From the NCBI GenBank assembly GCA_027065245.1, contig JAMOOS010000343.1, positions 1 through 26,815 of the forward strand: a stretch of 26,815 bases of DNA, read 5' to 3'. Position 1 is the first letter of the stretch. Each line of letters opens with the position of its first letter. Both the position numbers and the translations under genes were made by a program. This document shows positions 7,003 through 17,018 of this stretch, piece by piece. Under the pieces are notes generated by a model. That model was given only the letters and a program-made list of their open reading frames with translations. It searched no databases and was not told the DNA's origin. This stretch comes from Desulfuromonadaceae bacterium. Lineage in GTDB: Bacteria > Desulfobacterota > Desulfuromonadia > Desulfuromonadales > Desulfuromonadaceae.

Positions 7003-8136
7003 ATGCCTGCCCTGTATATTCACATCCCGTTTTGCACCGGCAAATGCCCCTACTGTGATTTCTTCTCCCGCTCGCCGCGTACAAATGAAATAACCGCCTA
7101 TATAGAAGCGCTGTGCCTGGATATCGATTACCATTTGGCCGGCTTTCTAAACGGCGCCGCCCTTAAGTCGGTATTCTTTGGCGGCGGCACTCCATCGCTG
7201 CTGAGCGCCGCCCAGATAGACACCATTCTTTCCCATATCTACAGATGCGCCGCCCTGGCCGACGACATCGAAATCAGCTTGGAAGGCAACCCGTGCAGTT
7301 GCAACGACAGCACCAGGTTGCGCGACTATCGGCGGGCAGGCGTCAACCGGCTGTCACTCGGTGTCCAGTCGTTCAACGATGCCGATCTGCTTTTTCTTGG
7401 CCGCCGCCACAATGCCGCCACCGCCATGACGGCAACAGAACTGGCACTGAATAATTTTGATAACGTCAACATCGACCTGATGTTCGCCCTGCCGACGCAG
7501 AATAACGCAAGCGTGGAACACAGCTGCCAGCTACTGCACCAGCTGCAGCCGCAGCATCTATCGGTGTACGGATTGAGCATAGAAGCGAACACCCCATTCG
7601 CTACCATGCTGCAACAAAAGGAGATAGCCGCTGTCGACGAAGAGCTGTTTCACCATCAGTTTCTCCACTATCACAAGGTGCTCACCGCCCTTGGTTACGA
7701 ACATTACGAAATATCCAACTACGCCCGCCCCGGCTATCGCTGTCGCCACAACCTAACCTACTGGCAGCGTCGTCCCTATCTCGGTATCGGTGCCGGAGCC
7801 CACAGTTTTATCGCTGACGGCTGGGGGCAACGGCTGGCTGCACCCGATTCAATCGAGCAATATATCGAGGCTGTTACCACCGGCGGGACTGTACGCGCTC
7901 TGCTAGAAACATTTGACCACGCACAAGCCATGGCTGAATTTGCCTACCTGGGTCTGCGTTGCTGCGACGGCATAGATGAACGACAATTTCAACACTTGTT
8001 CGGCTGTTCTTTCAGCGCCCATTTTTCCCACGCCATCAGCCGCTGTGGTCACCACCTCCACAGGGACAACAGCCGCTGGCACATGGACAGCGCCAGCTGG
8101 CTGCTATACGACCATCTTATCAGTGCCTTTCTATAG
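7003..8136 (+). CDS. hemW: HemW-like radical SAM protein (heme chaperone)
   Basis: This 377-residue cytoplasmic radical SAM protein was formerly annotated as oxygen-independent coproporphyrinogen III oxidase-like. HemW binds heme and inserts it into respiratory enzymes. The protein opens MPALYIHIPFCTGKCPYCDFF, in which C11, C15 and C18 hold the 4Fe-4S cluster. The residue after CPYCD is Phe, as in HemW, rather than the extra cysteine of true HemN. GGGTPSLL (SAM binding) and the EGNP motif follow. The ATG at 7003 gives the family length of about 378. An upstream TTG at 6952 falls inside the nhaD terminator and is rejected. No clear Shine-Dalgarno site precedes 7003. The gene sits directly before hrcA, a neighbourhood seen in many bacteria. 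Confidence 0.93.
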   Translation: MPALYIHIPFCTGKCPYCDFFSRSPRTNEITAYIEALCLDIDYHLAGFLNGAALKSVFFGGGTPSLLSAAQIDTILSHIYRCAALADDIEISLEGNPCSCNDSTRLRDYRRAGVNRLSLGVQSFNDADLLFLGRRHNAATAMTATELALNNFDNVNIDLMFALPTQNNASVEHSCQLLHQLQPQHLSVYGLSIEANTPFATMLQQKEIAAVDEELFHHQFLHYHKVLTALGYEHYEISNYARPGYRCRHNLTYWQRRPYLGIGAGAHSFIADGWGQRLAAPDSIEQYIEAVTTGGTVRALLETFDHAQAMAEFAYLGLRCCDGIDERQFQHLFGCSFSAHFSHAISRCGHHLHRDNSRWHMDSASWLLYDHLISAFL

Positions 8137-8140
8137 AAAA

Positions 8141-8156
8141 TAGCGCCTTTGCGCTA
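8141..8156 (+). terminator. Short hairpin after hemW, weak terminator
   Basis: TAGCGC (8141-8146) and GCGCTA (8151-8156) form a perfect 6-bp stem with a CTTT loop, 5 bp past the hemW stop. No T-run follows, so termination is uncertain and hemW transcription may continue into the hrcA promoter region. Confidence 0.35.
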
Positions 8157-8162
8157 AAGTTA

Positions 8163-8187
8163 CCCCTACCCTTGACAAAGGTAGGGG
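8163..8187. repeat. Inverted repeat enclosing the hrcA -35 box
   Basis: CCCCTACC (8163-8170) and GGTAGGGG (8180-8187) form a perfect 8-bp inverted repeat. Its 9-nt centre contains the TTGACA -35 box. It could be a second operator in addition to CIRCE, or part of the end of hemW transcripts. Confidence 0.5.
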
Positions 8188-8200
8188 GCGTTGTTATCTT
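8172..8200 (+). promoter_or_regulatory. Sigma-70 promoter of the hrcA-grpE-dnaK-dnaJ operon
   Basis: TTGACA (8172-8177), a 17-bp spacer and TATCTT (8195-8200) form a good vegetative promoter. The predicted start near 8207 lies at the edge of the CIRCE element, the usual layout for HrcA-repressed heat-shock operons. Confidence 0.82.
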
Positions 8201-8208
8201 CACCCCTG

Positions 8209-8235
8209 TTAGCACTCACAGCGTTAGAGTGCTAA
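8209..8235. promoter_or_regulatory. CIRCE operator (HrcA binding site)
   Basis: A perfect consensus CIRCE: TTAGCACTC (8209-8217), nine bases, then GAGTGCTAA (8227-8235). HrcA binds this inverted repeat and represses the operon. Heat inactivates HrcA, which depends on GroEL for folding, and so frees the promoter. The site is at the predicted transcript start and 39 bp before hrcA, so hrcA represses itself. Confidence 0.97.
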
Positions 8236-8274
8236 GAGATCTATCCGCTTCACACAACGAGCAGAGGTTTGGCA

Positions 8275-9315
8275 ATGGAACTCAACGAGCGCAGCTTGAG
8301 CATACTAAACGCCATAGTCGAGGGCTACATAGCCTCCGGTGAACCGGTGGGCTCGCGCACCATCGCCAAACGCCAGAAGCTGAAGTTATCCCCGGCAACG
8401 GTGCGCAACGTCATGGCCGATTTGGAGGAGATGGGCTATATCAACTCGCCCCACACTTCGGCCGGGCGGGTTCCCACCGCCAAGGGCTACCGCTTTTATG
8501 TGGATACGATTTTGCAGGTGCGCAGTCTCAGCCCCAGCGAACGTCAACGAATCGAGGAACGCTGTCGGCTGGAAAACCGGCGCACTGAGGATCTGCTCAA
8601 ACATGCCGGGCAAATTCTGTCGGAAATGTCCAGCTATACCGGGCTGGTGCTGGCGCCGCGCTTTAATGCCACCACCTTTCGGCACATAGAGTTCGTACCA
8701 CTGAACCAACGCCGTCTGCTGGTAATTTTCGTATCCCAGTCCGGCGTGGTGCAGAACAAAATAATAGAGATGGATGACAGCATCCCCAGTGCCTCGGAGT
8801 TGCAGCAGATCACCAATTATCTTAACGATACCCTGTGTGGTCTGACTATCCCTGAAGTGCGCAGCAAAATTATGGCGCAAATGCAACAGGAGAAGGCGAT
8901 GTACGATCGCCTTACCGGCAACGCACTGGAGTTCTCGCGTCAGGTATTTGACGGCGAGATGGAAGACGATGTCATCATCGAGGGGGTGGCCAACATTCTG
9001 GAGCAACCGGAATTTTCCGATGCCGAGCGCCGCTGCCGGATATTCAAGGCTTTTGAACAGAAAAAAAGCCTTATCGAGCTGCTGGACAAGAGCCAGCAGG
9101 CCCAGGGGGTACAGATATATATCGGTACCCAGGCGGAATTTCAGGATCTGGATGGTTGCAGCCTGATAACCGCCAACTACACCAACGGTAAACAGAAGCT
9201 TGGCAGCCTGGGGGTTATCGGTCCCAGCCGGATGAAATATTCCCAAGTGGTGGCCATGGTGGATTATACCGCCCAGCTGGTCAGCCAGGCGCTAAAATCA
9301 GATATAGGAGAGTGA
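8275..9315 (+). CDS. hrcA: Heat-inducible transcription repressor HrcA
   Basis: This 346-residue dimeric repressor binds CIRCE. The N-terminal winged-helix domain is clear: LNERSLSILNAIVEGYIASGEPVGSR, then the ATVRNVMADLEEMGYINSPHTSAGRVPT recognition region (in two parts here), with the family-typical HTSAGR-P-T-GYRFYVD. The GAF-like and dimerisation domain follows to the C-terminus. The length equals that usual for HrcA. The start is the ATG at 8275, with AGAGG seven bases before it. A TTG two codons upstream lies too close to that site. It is the first gene of the operon, and its TGA overlaps a GTG just before grpE. Confidence 0.97.
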   Translation: MELNERSLSILNAIVEGYIASGEPVGSRTIAKRQKLKLSPATVRNVMADLEEMGYINSPHTSAGRVPTAKGYRFYVDTILQVRSLSPSERQRIEERCRLENRRTEDLLKHAGQILSEMSSYTGLVLAPRFNATTFRHIEFVPLNQRRLLVIFVSQSGVVQNKIIEMDDSIPSASELQQITNYLNDTLCGLTIPEVRSKIMAQMQQEKAMYDRLTGNALEFSRQVFDGEMEDDVIIEGVANILEQPEFSDAERRCRIFKAFEQKKSLIELLDKSQQAQGVQIYIGTQAEFQDLDGCSLITANYTNGKQKLGSLGVIGPSRMKYSQVVAMVDYTAQLVSQALKSDIGE

Positions 9316-9320
9316 TACCA

Positions 9321-9929
9321 GTGGCAGAACAGGAAACAGAACAACAGCAGCAACCTGTAACAAAGGCGGCAACTCCACAGGCTGATCAACAGGAGGACGA
9401 CGCGCATCAGCAGGAGGTCAGCAATGCCGAACAGCAATTGCACCACGAACTGGAATCTTGCCGTGCCGAGGTGGAGAAGCACAAGGATCTCTACCTGCGC
9501 ACTCGCGCCGAGATGGAAAATTATCGCCGCCGCATGCAGCGGGAAAAGGAAGATCTGAGCAAATTTGCCAACGAAGCTATATTGCGTGATATTCTGCCGG
9601 TAATCGATAATTTGCAGCGAGCCGTGGCGCATGCCCGCGACGATGGCAGCGACAACAACAGTGCCACCCTCATCGAAGGGGTGGAGATGACCTTGAATCA
9701 GTTTCAGAGCGTACTGGAGAAATTCAAGGTTACAGTGATAGAAGCAAAAGGAAAACCGTTCAACCCCGATTGCCACGAAGCCATGGGTCAACTGGAGCGA
9801 GACGACTGCGAACCCAACACCGTGGTAGAAGTGATGCAGAACGGCTATATGCTCAATGACCGCCTGCTGCGTCCGGCACTAGTGATGGTGTCTAAAGCCG
9901 TCAGCAACGCTGAGCGACAGGCGGAATAG
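9321..9929 (+). CDS. grpE: Nucleotide exchange factor GrpE
   Basis: This 202-residue cytoplasmic co-chaperone dimer releases ADP from DnaK. About 45 Gln- and Glu-rich N-terminal residues precede the long coiled-coil helix (about 40-95, with YLRTRAEMENYRRRMQREKE). The four-helix bundle has ILRDILPVIDNLQRA, and the C-terminal beta domain has KPFNPDCHEAM and NGYMLNDRLLRPALVMVSK. I chose the GTG at 9321 because GGAG at 9307-9310 lies ten bases before it. The GTG at 9312, which overlaps the hrcA stop, is only one base from GGAG and is unlikely. The hrcA-grpE distance is 5 bp, so the two are probably translationally coupled. Confidence 0.95.
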   Translation: MAEQETEQQQQPVTKAATPQADQQEDDAHQQEVSNAEQQLHHELESCRAEVEKHKDLYLRTRAEMENYRRRMQREKEDLSKFANEAILRDILPVIDNLQRAVAHARDDGSDNNSATLIEGVEMTLNQFQSVLEKFKVTVIEAKGKPFNPDCHEAMGQLERDDCEPNTVVEVMQNGYMLNDRLLRPALVMVSKAVSNAERQAE

Positions 9930-9996
9930 ATGCGGCAGTAAATACACAAGCTAAAAAAATACACAACAATCCCCCTACATAAAGGAGAAATTAGTT

Positions 9997-11913
<1,917 letters not shown>

Positions 11914-11944
11914 GCACTGTACGCGATAATTGTGTATAACCATG

Positions 11945-11976
11945 ATGCCGCCGCGTCCTTAGGGGCGCGGCGGCAT
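11945..11976 (+). other. Strong intercistronic hairpin between dnaK and dnaJ
   Basis: ATGCCGCCGCG (11945-11955) pairs perfectly with CGCGGCGGCAT (11966-11976). One wobble pair and two more GC pairs extend the stem inward to a TTAG loop, giving about 14 bp. No T-run follows. It begins 32 bp after the dnaK stop and could protect the upstream mRNA or reduce read-through, so that DnaK is made in excess over DnaJ. Confidence 0.7.
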
Positions 11977-12074
11977 GTGACGTTCTGAACCGGACAGCCT
12001 GGCGGGCAAGGTTGGGCGTCTTTGTCATGTGGCTGTGTCGCCGCGATCTGCTCCGTTTACAGAGGATAAGAATT

Positions 12075-13184
12075 TTGTCAAAACGTGATTATTACGAGGT
12101 GCTGGGTGTCGAGCGCACTGCCGGCGAAGTGGAGATAAAAAAGGCGTACCGCCGCCTGGCGGTCAAATGCCATCCGGACAAAAACCCCGGCGACAAGCAG
12201 GCCGAAGAACGGTTCAAGGAACTATCCGAAGCCTATGCGGTTCTTTCCGACCGGCAGAAACGCGCCACCTACGACCAGTTTGGTCACGAAGGGCTCAACA
12301 ATAACGGCGGCGGTTTTTCTGGTGGTTTTGGCGCTGGTCCGTTTGAGGATATTTTCGGCGATATTTTCGGTGATATCTTTGGTGGCTCGCGGCGCGGCCG
12401 CAGCCGTGGCCAGCGCGGTGATGATCTACGCTACAATCTGGAGATTTCCTTTGAAGAAGCGGCTTTCGGCTGTGAGACCACTATAAAAATTCCCCGCCAC
12501 CACAGCTGCGATGCCTGCGGCGGCAGCGGCGCCAAACCCGGTACCAGTCCCACTGTTTGTCCCACCTGTAATGGCTTGGGACAGGTGCGCTATCAGCAGG
12601 GTTTTTTCCAGATGACGCGTCCGTGCCCTGATTGTGCCGGGCGCGGCAGCAAGATAGACAAACCCTGCCCCAAATGCCACGGTAACGGGCGGGTGCGCGA
12701 AAAACGCAACCTGTCCATCAAGGTACCTGCCGGGGTGGAAACCGGTACCCGCCTCAAGTTGACTGGCGAGGGTGAAAGTGGCTTGCACGGCGGTCATCCC
12801 GGCGATCTGTATGTGGTAATCACCGTAAAAGAGCATCCTATATTCACCCGCGAGGGACGCAATATAATCTGTGAGATTCCCATATCCTTCACCCAGGCGG
12901 CACTGGGCTGCGAGCTGGATGTTCCCACCCTGGAGGGGCGGGTGAACATGAAAATACCGGCTGGTACCCAGTCGGGCAAGGTGCTGAAGCTGGCTGGCAA
13001 GGGGATCGTCGATTTGCATAATCACCGTCGCGGCGACCAGCTGGTGGTTATCAGGGTGGAGACGCCGACCAAATTGACGGCGCGCCAGAAAGAGCTGCTA
13101 CAGGAATTTGCCCGCGAAGGTGGTGAGGCGGTCAACCCGATAAGCAAGGGTTTTTTTGAAAAAGTCCGCGAGATGTTTGACTGA
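12075..13184 (+). CDS. dnaJ: Chaperone protein DnaJ (Hsp40, type I)
   Basis: This 369-residue cytoplasmic co-chaperone delivers clients to DnaK and stimulates its ATPase. The J domain (about 1-70) begins SKRDYYEVLGVERTAGEVEI and contains the HPD motif in CHPDKNPGD. A Gly/Phe-rich linker has three tandem GDIF units. Four zinc-binding CxxCxGxG motifs follow (CDACGGSG, CPTCNGLG, CPDCAGRG, CPKCHGNG), then the C-terminal client-binding domains. I chose TTG at 12075 because AGAGGAT lies nine bases before it and the protein then starts exactly as DnaJ does. The frame is open to an ATG at 12012, but those 21 residues are not DnaJ-like. The weak start codon and the upstream hairpin both suggest lower DnaJ output. 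An imperfect GC hairpin without a T-run follows the stop. Confidence 0.96.
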   Translation: MSKRDYYEVLGVERTAGEVEIKKAYRRLAVKCHPDKNPGDKQAEERFKELSEAYAVLSDRQKRATYDQFGHEGLNNNGGGFSGGFGAGPFEDIFGDIFGDIFGGSRRGRSRGQRGDDLRYNLEISFEEAAFGCETTIKIPRHHSCDACGGSGAKPGTSPTVCPTCNGLGQVRYQQGFFQMTRPCPDCAGRGSKIDKPCPKCHGNGRVREKRNLSIKVPAGVETGTRLKLTGEGESGLHGGHPGDLYVVITVKEHPIFTREGRNIICEIPISFTQAALGCELDVPTLEGRVNMKIPAGTQSGKVLKLAGKGIVDLHNHRRGDQLVVIRVETPTKLTARQKELLQEFAREGGEAVNPISKGFFEKVREMFD

Positions 13185-13202
13185 CCGGCCCACCGGGCGC
13201 GG

Positions 13203-13230
13203 TTGTCATAATCTGAATCTGTGTTAAACT
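13203..13230 (+). promoter_or_regulatory. Possible promoter for the LpoA-like gene
   Basis: TTGTCA (13203-13208) and TAAACT (13225-13230) are 16 bp apart. The first matches four or five, and the second four, of six consensus positions. It lies in the only gap in the run from dnaJ to DUF445 where a new transcript could start. Confidence 0.35.
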
Positions 13231-13233
13231 TAA

Positions 13234-13260
13234 GGTAGCTGTACGCAATGTACGGCTACC
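13234..13260 (+). other. Stem-loop in the leader of the LpoA-like gene
   Basis: GGTAGCTGTAC (13234-13244) pairs with GTACGGCTACC (13250-13260), with one wobble and a 5-nt loop, directly after the possible promoter and 35 bp before the chosen start. No T-run follows, so it is not a normal terminator. It may be an operator or an mRNA-stabilising leader hairpin. Confidence 0.5.
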
Positions 13261-13295
13261 GTTGTATCAGGGTCCCCAAAAGAGAGTACCGCGCC

Positions 13296-15251
13296 ATGTA
13301 CGCAGCCATACGCAATATCGCTATCCTGTCGATTTTACTCCTGCTCCCCTTGCCCGCCCACAGCATAAAGCTGATGTCGGCGGCAAGACCGGCTACAGCG
13401 TTGCAACAGGCTCAGCAGGCTTACAGCGACGGCGATGAGGCGACGGCTCTATCGACACTGCGCCGTTACATTATCAATCACCCCGACTCGTGCGCCAGCG
13501 CCTGCACCATGATGGCGCGCATCATGCTGGACAAACAGCAATATGACGATGCCCTGTTTTATCTGCAACGAATTCCGGAAAGCCAGTTGGACAGCAGCGG
13601 CAAATTACTGCTGGCTGCCGCCCTCCACCACAGCGGCAACAGCAAGGACGCCGACGACCTGATAGACACCATCGACAGCAACAAACTGAACAATGCCGAC
13701 AAACTGCGCCTGCTGGTGCTGCGCGCTGCCCGCAAACAGGACGCCAGACAACCATTGCAGGCGCTGGCATTGCTGAACAGTGCCGCTCGCCAGGCCGACC
13801 GGGACTACCGCGACCAGGTAATTTTCCCGTCGATGGTGCGTACCGTCTCCACCATGTCCGGCGAACAGCTGGCCGAAGCCGAGTTCATGTTTGCCAGCGG
13901 CGCGGTTCACGACACCCTGCAACTGCGCCGGGCGCAATTGGCGCTGCACCTTGGCAACAATCAGCAGGCTCGTCACATAGCCACAGAGTTGCTCGGTACG
14001 GTGGACAACAACGCCATAGCCGGCGCCGCCGCAAAAATTCTCGATCAAATCGTCGGCGACAACTGGCAACAGCAAGCCATTGGCGTCGTCCTGCCATTGA
14101 GCGGGCGCTACTCGCCGTTCGGCAAACGGATTAAACAGGGAATTGAGCTGGCAGCCCGGCAAAACAGTGCGGCCATCCGCTTTATTTTTGTCGACAACAT
14201 GAGCGATCCAGCTCAGACTGAAGCTGCCATGCGCAATCTCATCTATACCCGGCGGGTACTGGCGATTATCGGCCCGTTAAGCAGCAACAACTGTCGCCGC
14301 GCCGCCATCATTGCCGAGGGTGCCCATGTGCCTATGATTGCGCTGGCACCCCACGCCGACATCCCGCAACTGGGAGACTATGTACTGCGCAATTCCCTCA
14401 CCAGCGCCCAGCAAGCCTACGCTCTGGCCAGTTACGCCATCAATGAACTGGGGCTGAACACCTATGCCATCATGGCACCGGATAGCCGCAGCGGTCACGA
14501 ATTTAGTCGGTTGTTCAGCGCCGCCATTACCGCCGCCGGTGGGGATATCGTCCGCCGCCAGTTTTTTCCGACCGATGCTACCGATTTTCGCCATCAGTTA
14601 CTGCTGCTGAAAGGGGAAAACCCCGACGCGCCGCCTGAGGAGGACAAGCAAGCAGGTGAGGAGCAGTTGGCTGTGGAACAACAGCGCGAGGCCGGTTTAC
14701 CCAGTGTAGATTTTGAGGCGCTGTTTATTCCCGCCTATGCTGACAAGGTAGCCATGCTGGCACCGCAACTGGAATTTTACGGCATAGAGAACGTACAACT
14801 GCTGGGCATAAATGGTTGGAATTCACCCCGGCTGCTGAAACAGGCCGGTCGTTATATCAATCATGCCATTTTTACCGATGGTTTTTTTACCGCTGGTGAT
14901 AACAACGCGGTTAGTGCTTTTGTCAGTGCCTGTGCGGCGCAATTCAAACAGCAGCCCAGCATTCTTGAAGCCCAGGGCTATGACAGTGCCTGCTTTGTCC
15001 AACGTGCCATCGCTACCTACCAACCGACAACAGCAGCAGATATGCAGCGGGCGCTGTTGCAGTTGCGCGGCTTCGACGGCGTGAGTGGCTTACGCTCGTT
15101 CGAGCATAACGGCGAAGCACGTCGCGACATCGCTATTTTACAGGTACGCCGACACGCCATTCGCCAGATAGCCAGTGAACCCGGCTCCGCCCCTGATACC
15201 AGCAGTGACAGCAGCATCCTTTCTGGTGCCACTCTGCGTTATGCCCAGTAG
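13296..15251 (+). CDS. LpoA-like TPR/periplasmic-binding protein (penicillin-binding protein activator family)
   Basis: The 651-residue product has a signal peptide (MYAAIRNIAILSILLLLPLPAHS) without a lipobox cysteine. About 220 residues of TPR-like helical repeats follow (about 30-245), then a type I periplasmic-binding fold from about 250 (IGVVLPLSGRYSPFGKRIKQ, VLAIIGPLSSNNCRRAA, VPMIALAPHADIPQLGDYVLR). This TPR plus binding-fold architecture matches LpoA, the outer-membrane activator of penicillin-binding protein PBP1a, and similar deltaproteobacterial proteins usually annotated as ABC substrate-binding proteins. A charged, low-complexity insert near residues 440-470 interrupts the binding domain. 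The ATG at 13296 has AGAGAG nine bases upstream. An earlier in-frame ATG at 13248 lies inside a leader hairpin and would spoil the signal peptide. Activity on peptidoglycan synthesis is inferred, since a ligand-binding role is equally possible. Confidence 0.78.
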   Translation: MYAAIRNIAILSILLLLPLPAHSIKLMSAARPATALQQAQQAYSDGDEATALSTLRRYIINHPDSCASACTMMARIMLDKQQYDDALFYLQRIPESQLDSSGKLLLAAALHHSGNSKDADDLIDTIDSNKLNNADKLRLLVLRAARKQDARQPLQALALLNSAARQADRDYRDQVIFPSMVRTVSTMSGEQLAEAEFMFASGAVHDTLQLRRAQLALHLGNNQQARHIATELLGTVDNNAIAGAAAKILDQIVGDNWQQQAIGVVLPLSGRYSPFGKRIKQGIELAARQNSAAIRFIFVDNMSDPAQTEAAMRNLIYTRRVLAIIGPLSSNNCRRAAIIAEGAHVPMIALAPHADIPQLGDYVLRNSLTSAQQAYALASYAINELGLNTYAIMAPDSRSGHEFSRLFSAAITAAGGDIVRRQFFPTDATDFRHQLLLLKGENPDAPPEEDKQAGEEQLAVEQQREAGLPSVDFEALFIPAYADKVAMLAPQLEFYGIENVQLLGINGWNSPRLLKQAGRYINHAIFTDGFFTAGDNNAVSAFVSACAAQFKQQPSILEAQGYDSACFVQRAIATYQPTTAADMQRALLQLRGFDGVSGLRSFEHNGEARRDIAILQVRRHAIRQIASEPGSAPDTSSDSSILSGATLRYAQ

Positions 15252-15259
15252 TATCGCTT

Positions 15260-16981
15260 ATGGATAACCTGCACATCCTCCTGGCCCTTACTACCATTTT
15301 TGCCGGCGCCCTGGCCGGCGGACGGCTGGCAGCCATGCTGCATGTGCCGCGGGTAACCGGTTATCTGCTCACCGGGTTGCTGTTCGGCCCGTCGTGCGCC
15401 CACCTGCTTGGTTTTACCCCACTTATTTCCAGCGCCGCCATCACTGAACTGCGCCCTCTGTCGCAGCTGGCGCTGGCACTGATAATGATGAACGTGGGCG
15501 GCCAGTTTCAACTGGAACAGTTGCGCCGCTGGCGCGGGCGTATTTTTGCCCTGTCGGCGGTGGAAAGCGGCACCACCTTTGTTCTGGTGGCCGGCGGCTG
15601 CGCTCTTACCAACCTGGTGTGGCTGCACCAGGCGATAGCGCCTTTCAGCGTCGGCGCAACTTCGCTGCTGATGGGGCTGCTCACCGGCATTATCGCCATC
15701 GCCACCGCCCCCGCCGCCACCATGATGGTAATCCGCGAATACAGCGCCGAGGGAACCACCACCGCCACTCTGCTGGCGCTGGTGGGATTGAACAACATCA
15801 TCTCGGTGGTGCTGTTTCTGCTGGTGCAGCATTTTCTCTTCAACAGCGGCGGCAGTCTGCTGTGGGGTCTGGGCGGACCGTTGTTTGTCGGCGGCGGTAT
15901 CGCCTTTCTGGTGGCCATCTGGAGTCAGCGACTGGATTTGGGCAGCGAGTTCAAATGCCTGGTGTTGGGAGCGCTGTTTGCCATCACAGTGATGTGCCAG
16001 CTCAGTGCTGTCAACGTCCTGCTTACCCATCTGGTATTCGGCATCATTCTGGCCAACAGCTCGCCGCGCTGGCACAAGATTTACGCCGCCATCAAACAGG
16101 TGGATTATCCGCTGTATGTGCTGTTCTTTGTCATCGCCGGTGCCAGCCTGCATCTGGAAACCCTGGCCCATATCGGCAGCCTCGGCGTGGTATATGTGCT
16201 TATGCGCTGCGCCGGCAAATGGTATGGAGCGCGCTGGGGCGCGCGGCTGGCGCACTTCTCCCGCCGTGAGCAACGCTACCTCGGTCAGGCGCTCATGGCG
16301 CAGGCGGGTGTGGCCATCGGCCTGGCGGCCACTTGCGCCCAGATGTGGCCGGTGGGCGGCAAGCTGCTGGAAACGGTAATCCTCGGCGCGGTGGTGGTGT
16401 TTGAACTGTTCGGGCCGGTGGCGGTACGCAACGCCCTGGTCGCCTCCGGCGAAGTGCCGATTCTGTCGCTGCTGCGCAAACGTGCCCCCCAGGGAGCGGT
16501 TGAAGGGCTGCACGATGTGGTCAGCCATTTCCGTGCCGCGCTGGGAATCCCCCACGGTCACCGGATAAAAGACGCCGGCGATATTCTGGTAGAACACATT
16601 ATGCGTAAAAACGTGGAAACCATCCGCAACGATACCCCGTTTAACGAGCTGCTGCGCTTCATCGCCCACAGCCGCTACGACCGTTTCCCCGTAGTGGACA
16701 AAAACGGCGCCTTCGTCGGCATTATCGACTACACCGAAATCCGCAACCTGCTGTTTGAACCGGCACTGGCCAACCTTATCGTTGCAGGCGATCTGCTCAT
16801 CGCCAACCCGCAGACCCTGGCGCCGCGCCAGAGTCTGCGTGAAGCGATGGAAACCCTCAACCGCCATCGCCACATCAGTTATTTTCCCGTTGTCGATCCA
16901 GCCAGGCCGGAACAACTGCTCGGCGTGATCAGCCAGAATGATCTGCTGTCCACCTTTCAATCCTTTGACAACAACAGCTAA
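15260..16981 (+). CDS. CPA-type cation/proton antiporter with C-terminal CBS pair
   Basis: This 573-residue inner-membrane protein has a Na+/H+ exchanger-type transport domain (about 1-405, roughly twelve hydrophobic segments), with VTGYLLTGLLFGP (32-44) and MAQAGVAIGL (346-355) as typical landmarks. A cytosolic tail carries two CBS domains (about 445-500 and 508-568: YDRFPVVDKNGAFVGIID and ISYFPVVDPARPEQLLGVIS), which usually sense adenosine nucleotides and gate transport. Where related CPA proteins have an Asp-Asp or Asn-Asp ion-binding pair, this one has N178-N179 in LVGLNNIISVV, so ion selectivity and coupling are uncertain. The start is 8 bp after the LpoA-like stop and the DUF445 gene follows after 37 bp, so the three are probably one transcript. 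Confidence 0.85.
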   Translation: MDNLHILLALTTIFAGALAGGRLAAMLHVPRVTGYLLTGLLFGPSCAHLLGFTPLISSAAITELRPLSQLALALIMMNVGGQFQLEQLRRWRGRIFALSAVESGTTFVLVAGGCALTNLVWLHQAIAPFSVGATSLLMGLLTGIIAIATAPAATMMVIREYSAEGTTTATLLALVGLNNIISVVLFLLVQHFLFNSGGSLLWGLGGPLFVGGGIAFLVAIWSQRLDLGSEFKCLVLGALFAITVMCQLSAVNVLLTHLVFGIILANSSPRWHKIYAAIKQVDYPLYVLFFVIAGASLHLETLAHIGSLGVVYVLMRCAGKWYGARWGARLAHFSRREQRYLGQALMAQAGVAIGLAATCAQMWPVGGKLLETVILGAVVVFELFGPVAVRNALVASGEVPILSLLRKRAPQGAVEGLHDVVSHFRAALGIPHGHRIKDAGDILVEHIMRKNVETIRNDTPFNELLRFIAHSRYDRFPVVDKNGAFVGIIDYTEIRNLLFEPALANLIVAGDLLIANPQTLAPRQSLREAMETLNRHRHISYFPVVDPARPEQLLGVISQNDLLSTFQSFDNNS

Positions 16982-17018
16982 GCCCACACCAAACAAGCAC
17001 AACAAGGCAAGATAAGCT

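Noticed and set aside
15239..17005. 588-residue open frame on the minus strand opposite the antiporter
   Set aside because: The product is a Gln/His/Gly-rich, low-complexity sequence with no family signature, an antisense shadow of a GC-rich gene whose plus-strand product is clearly an exchanger.
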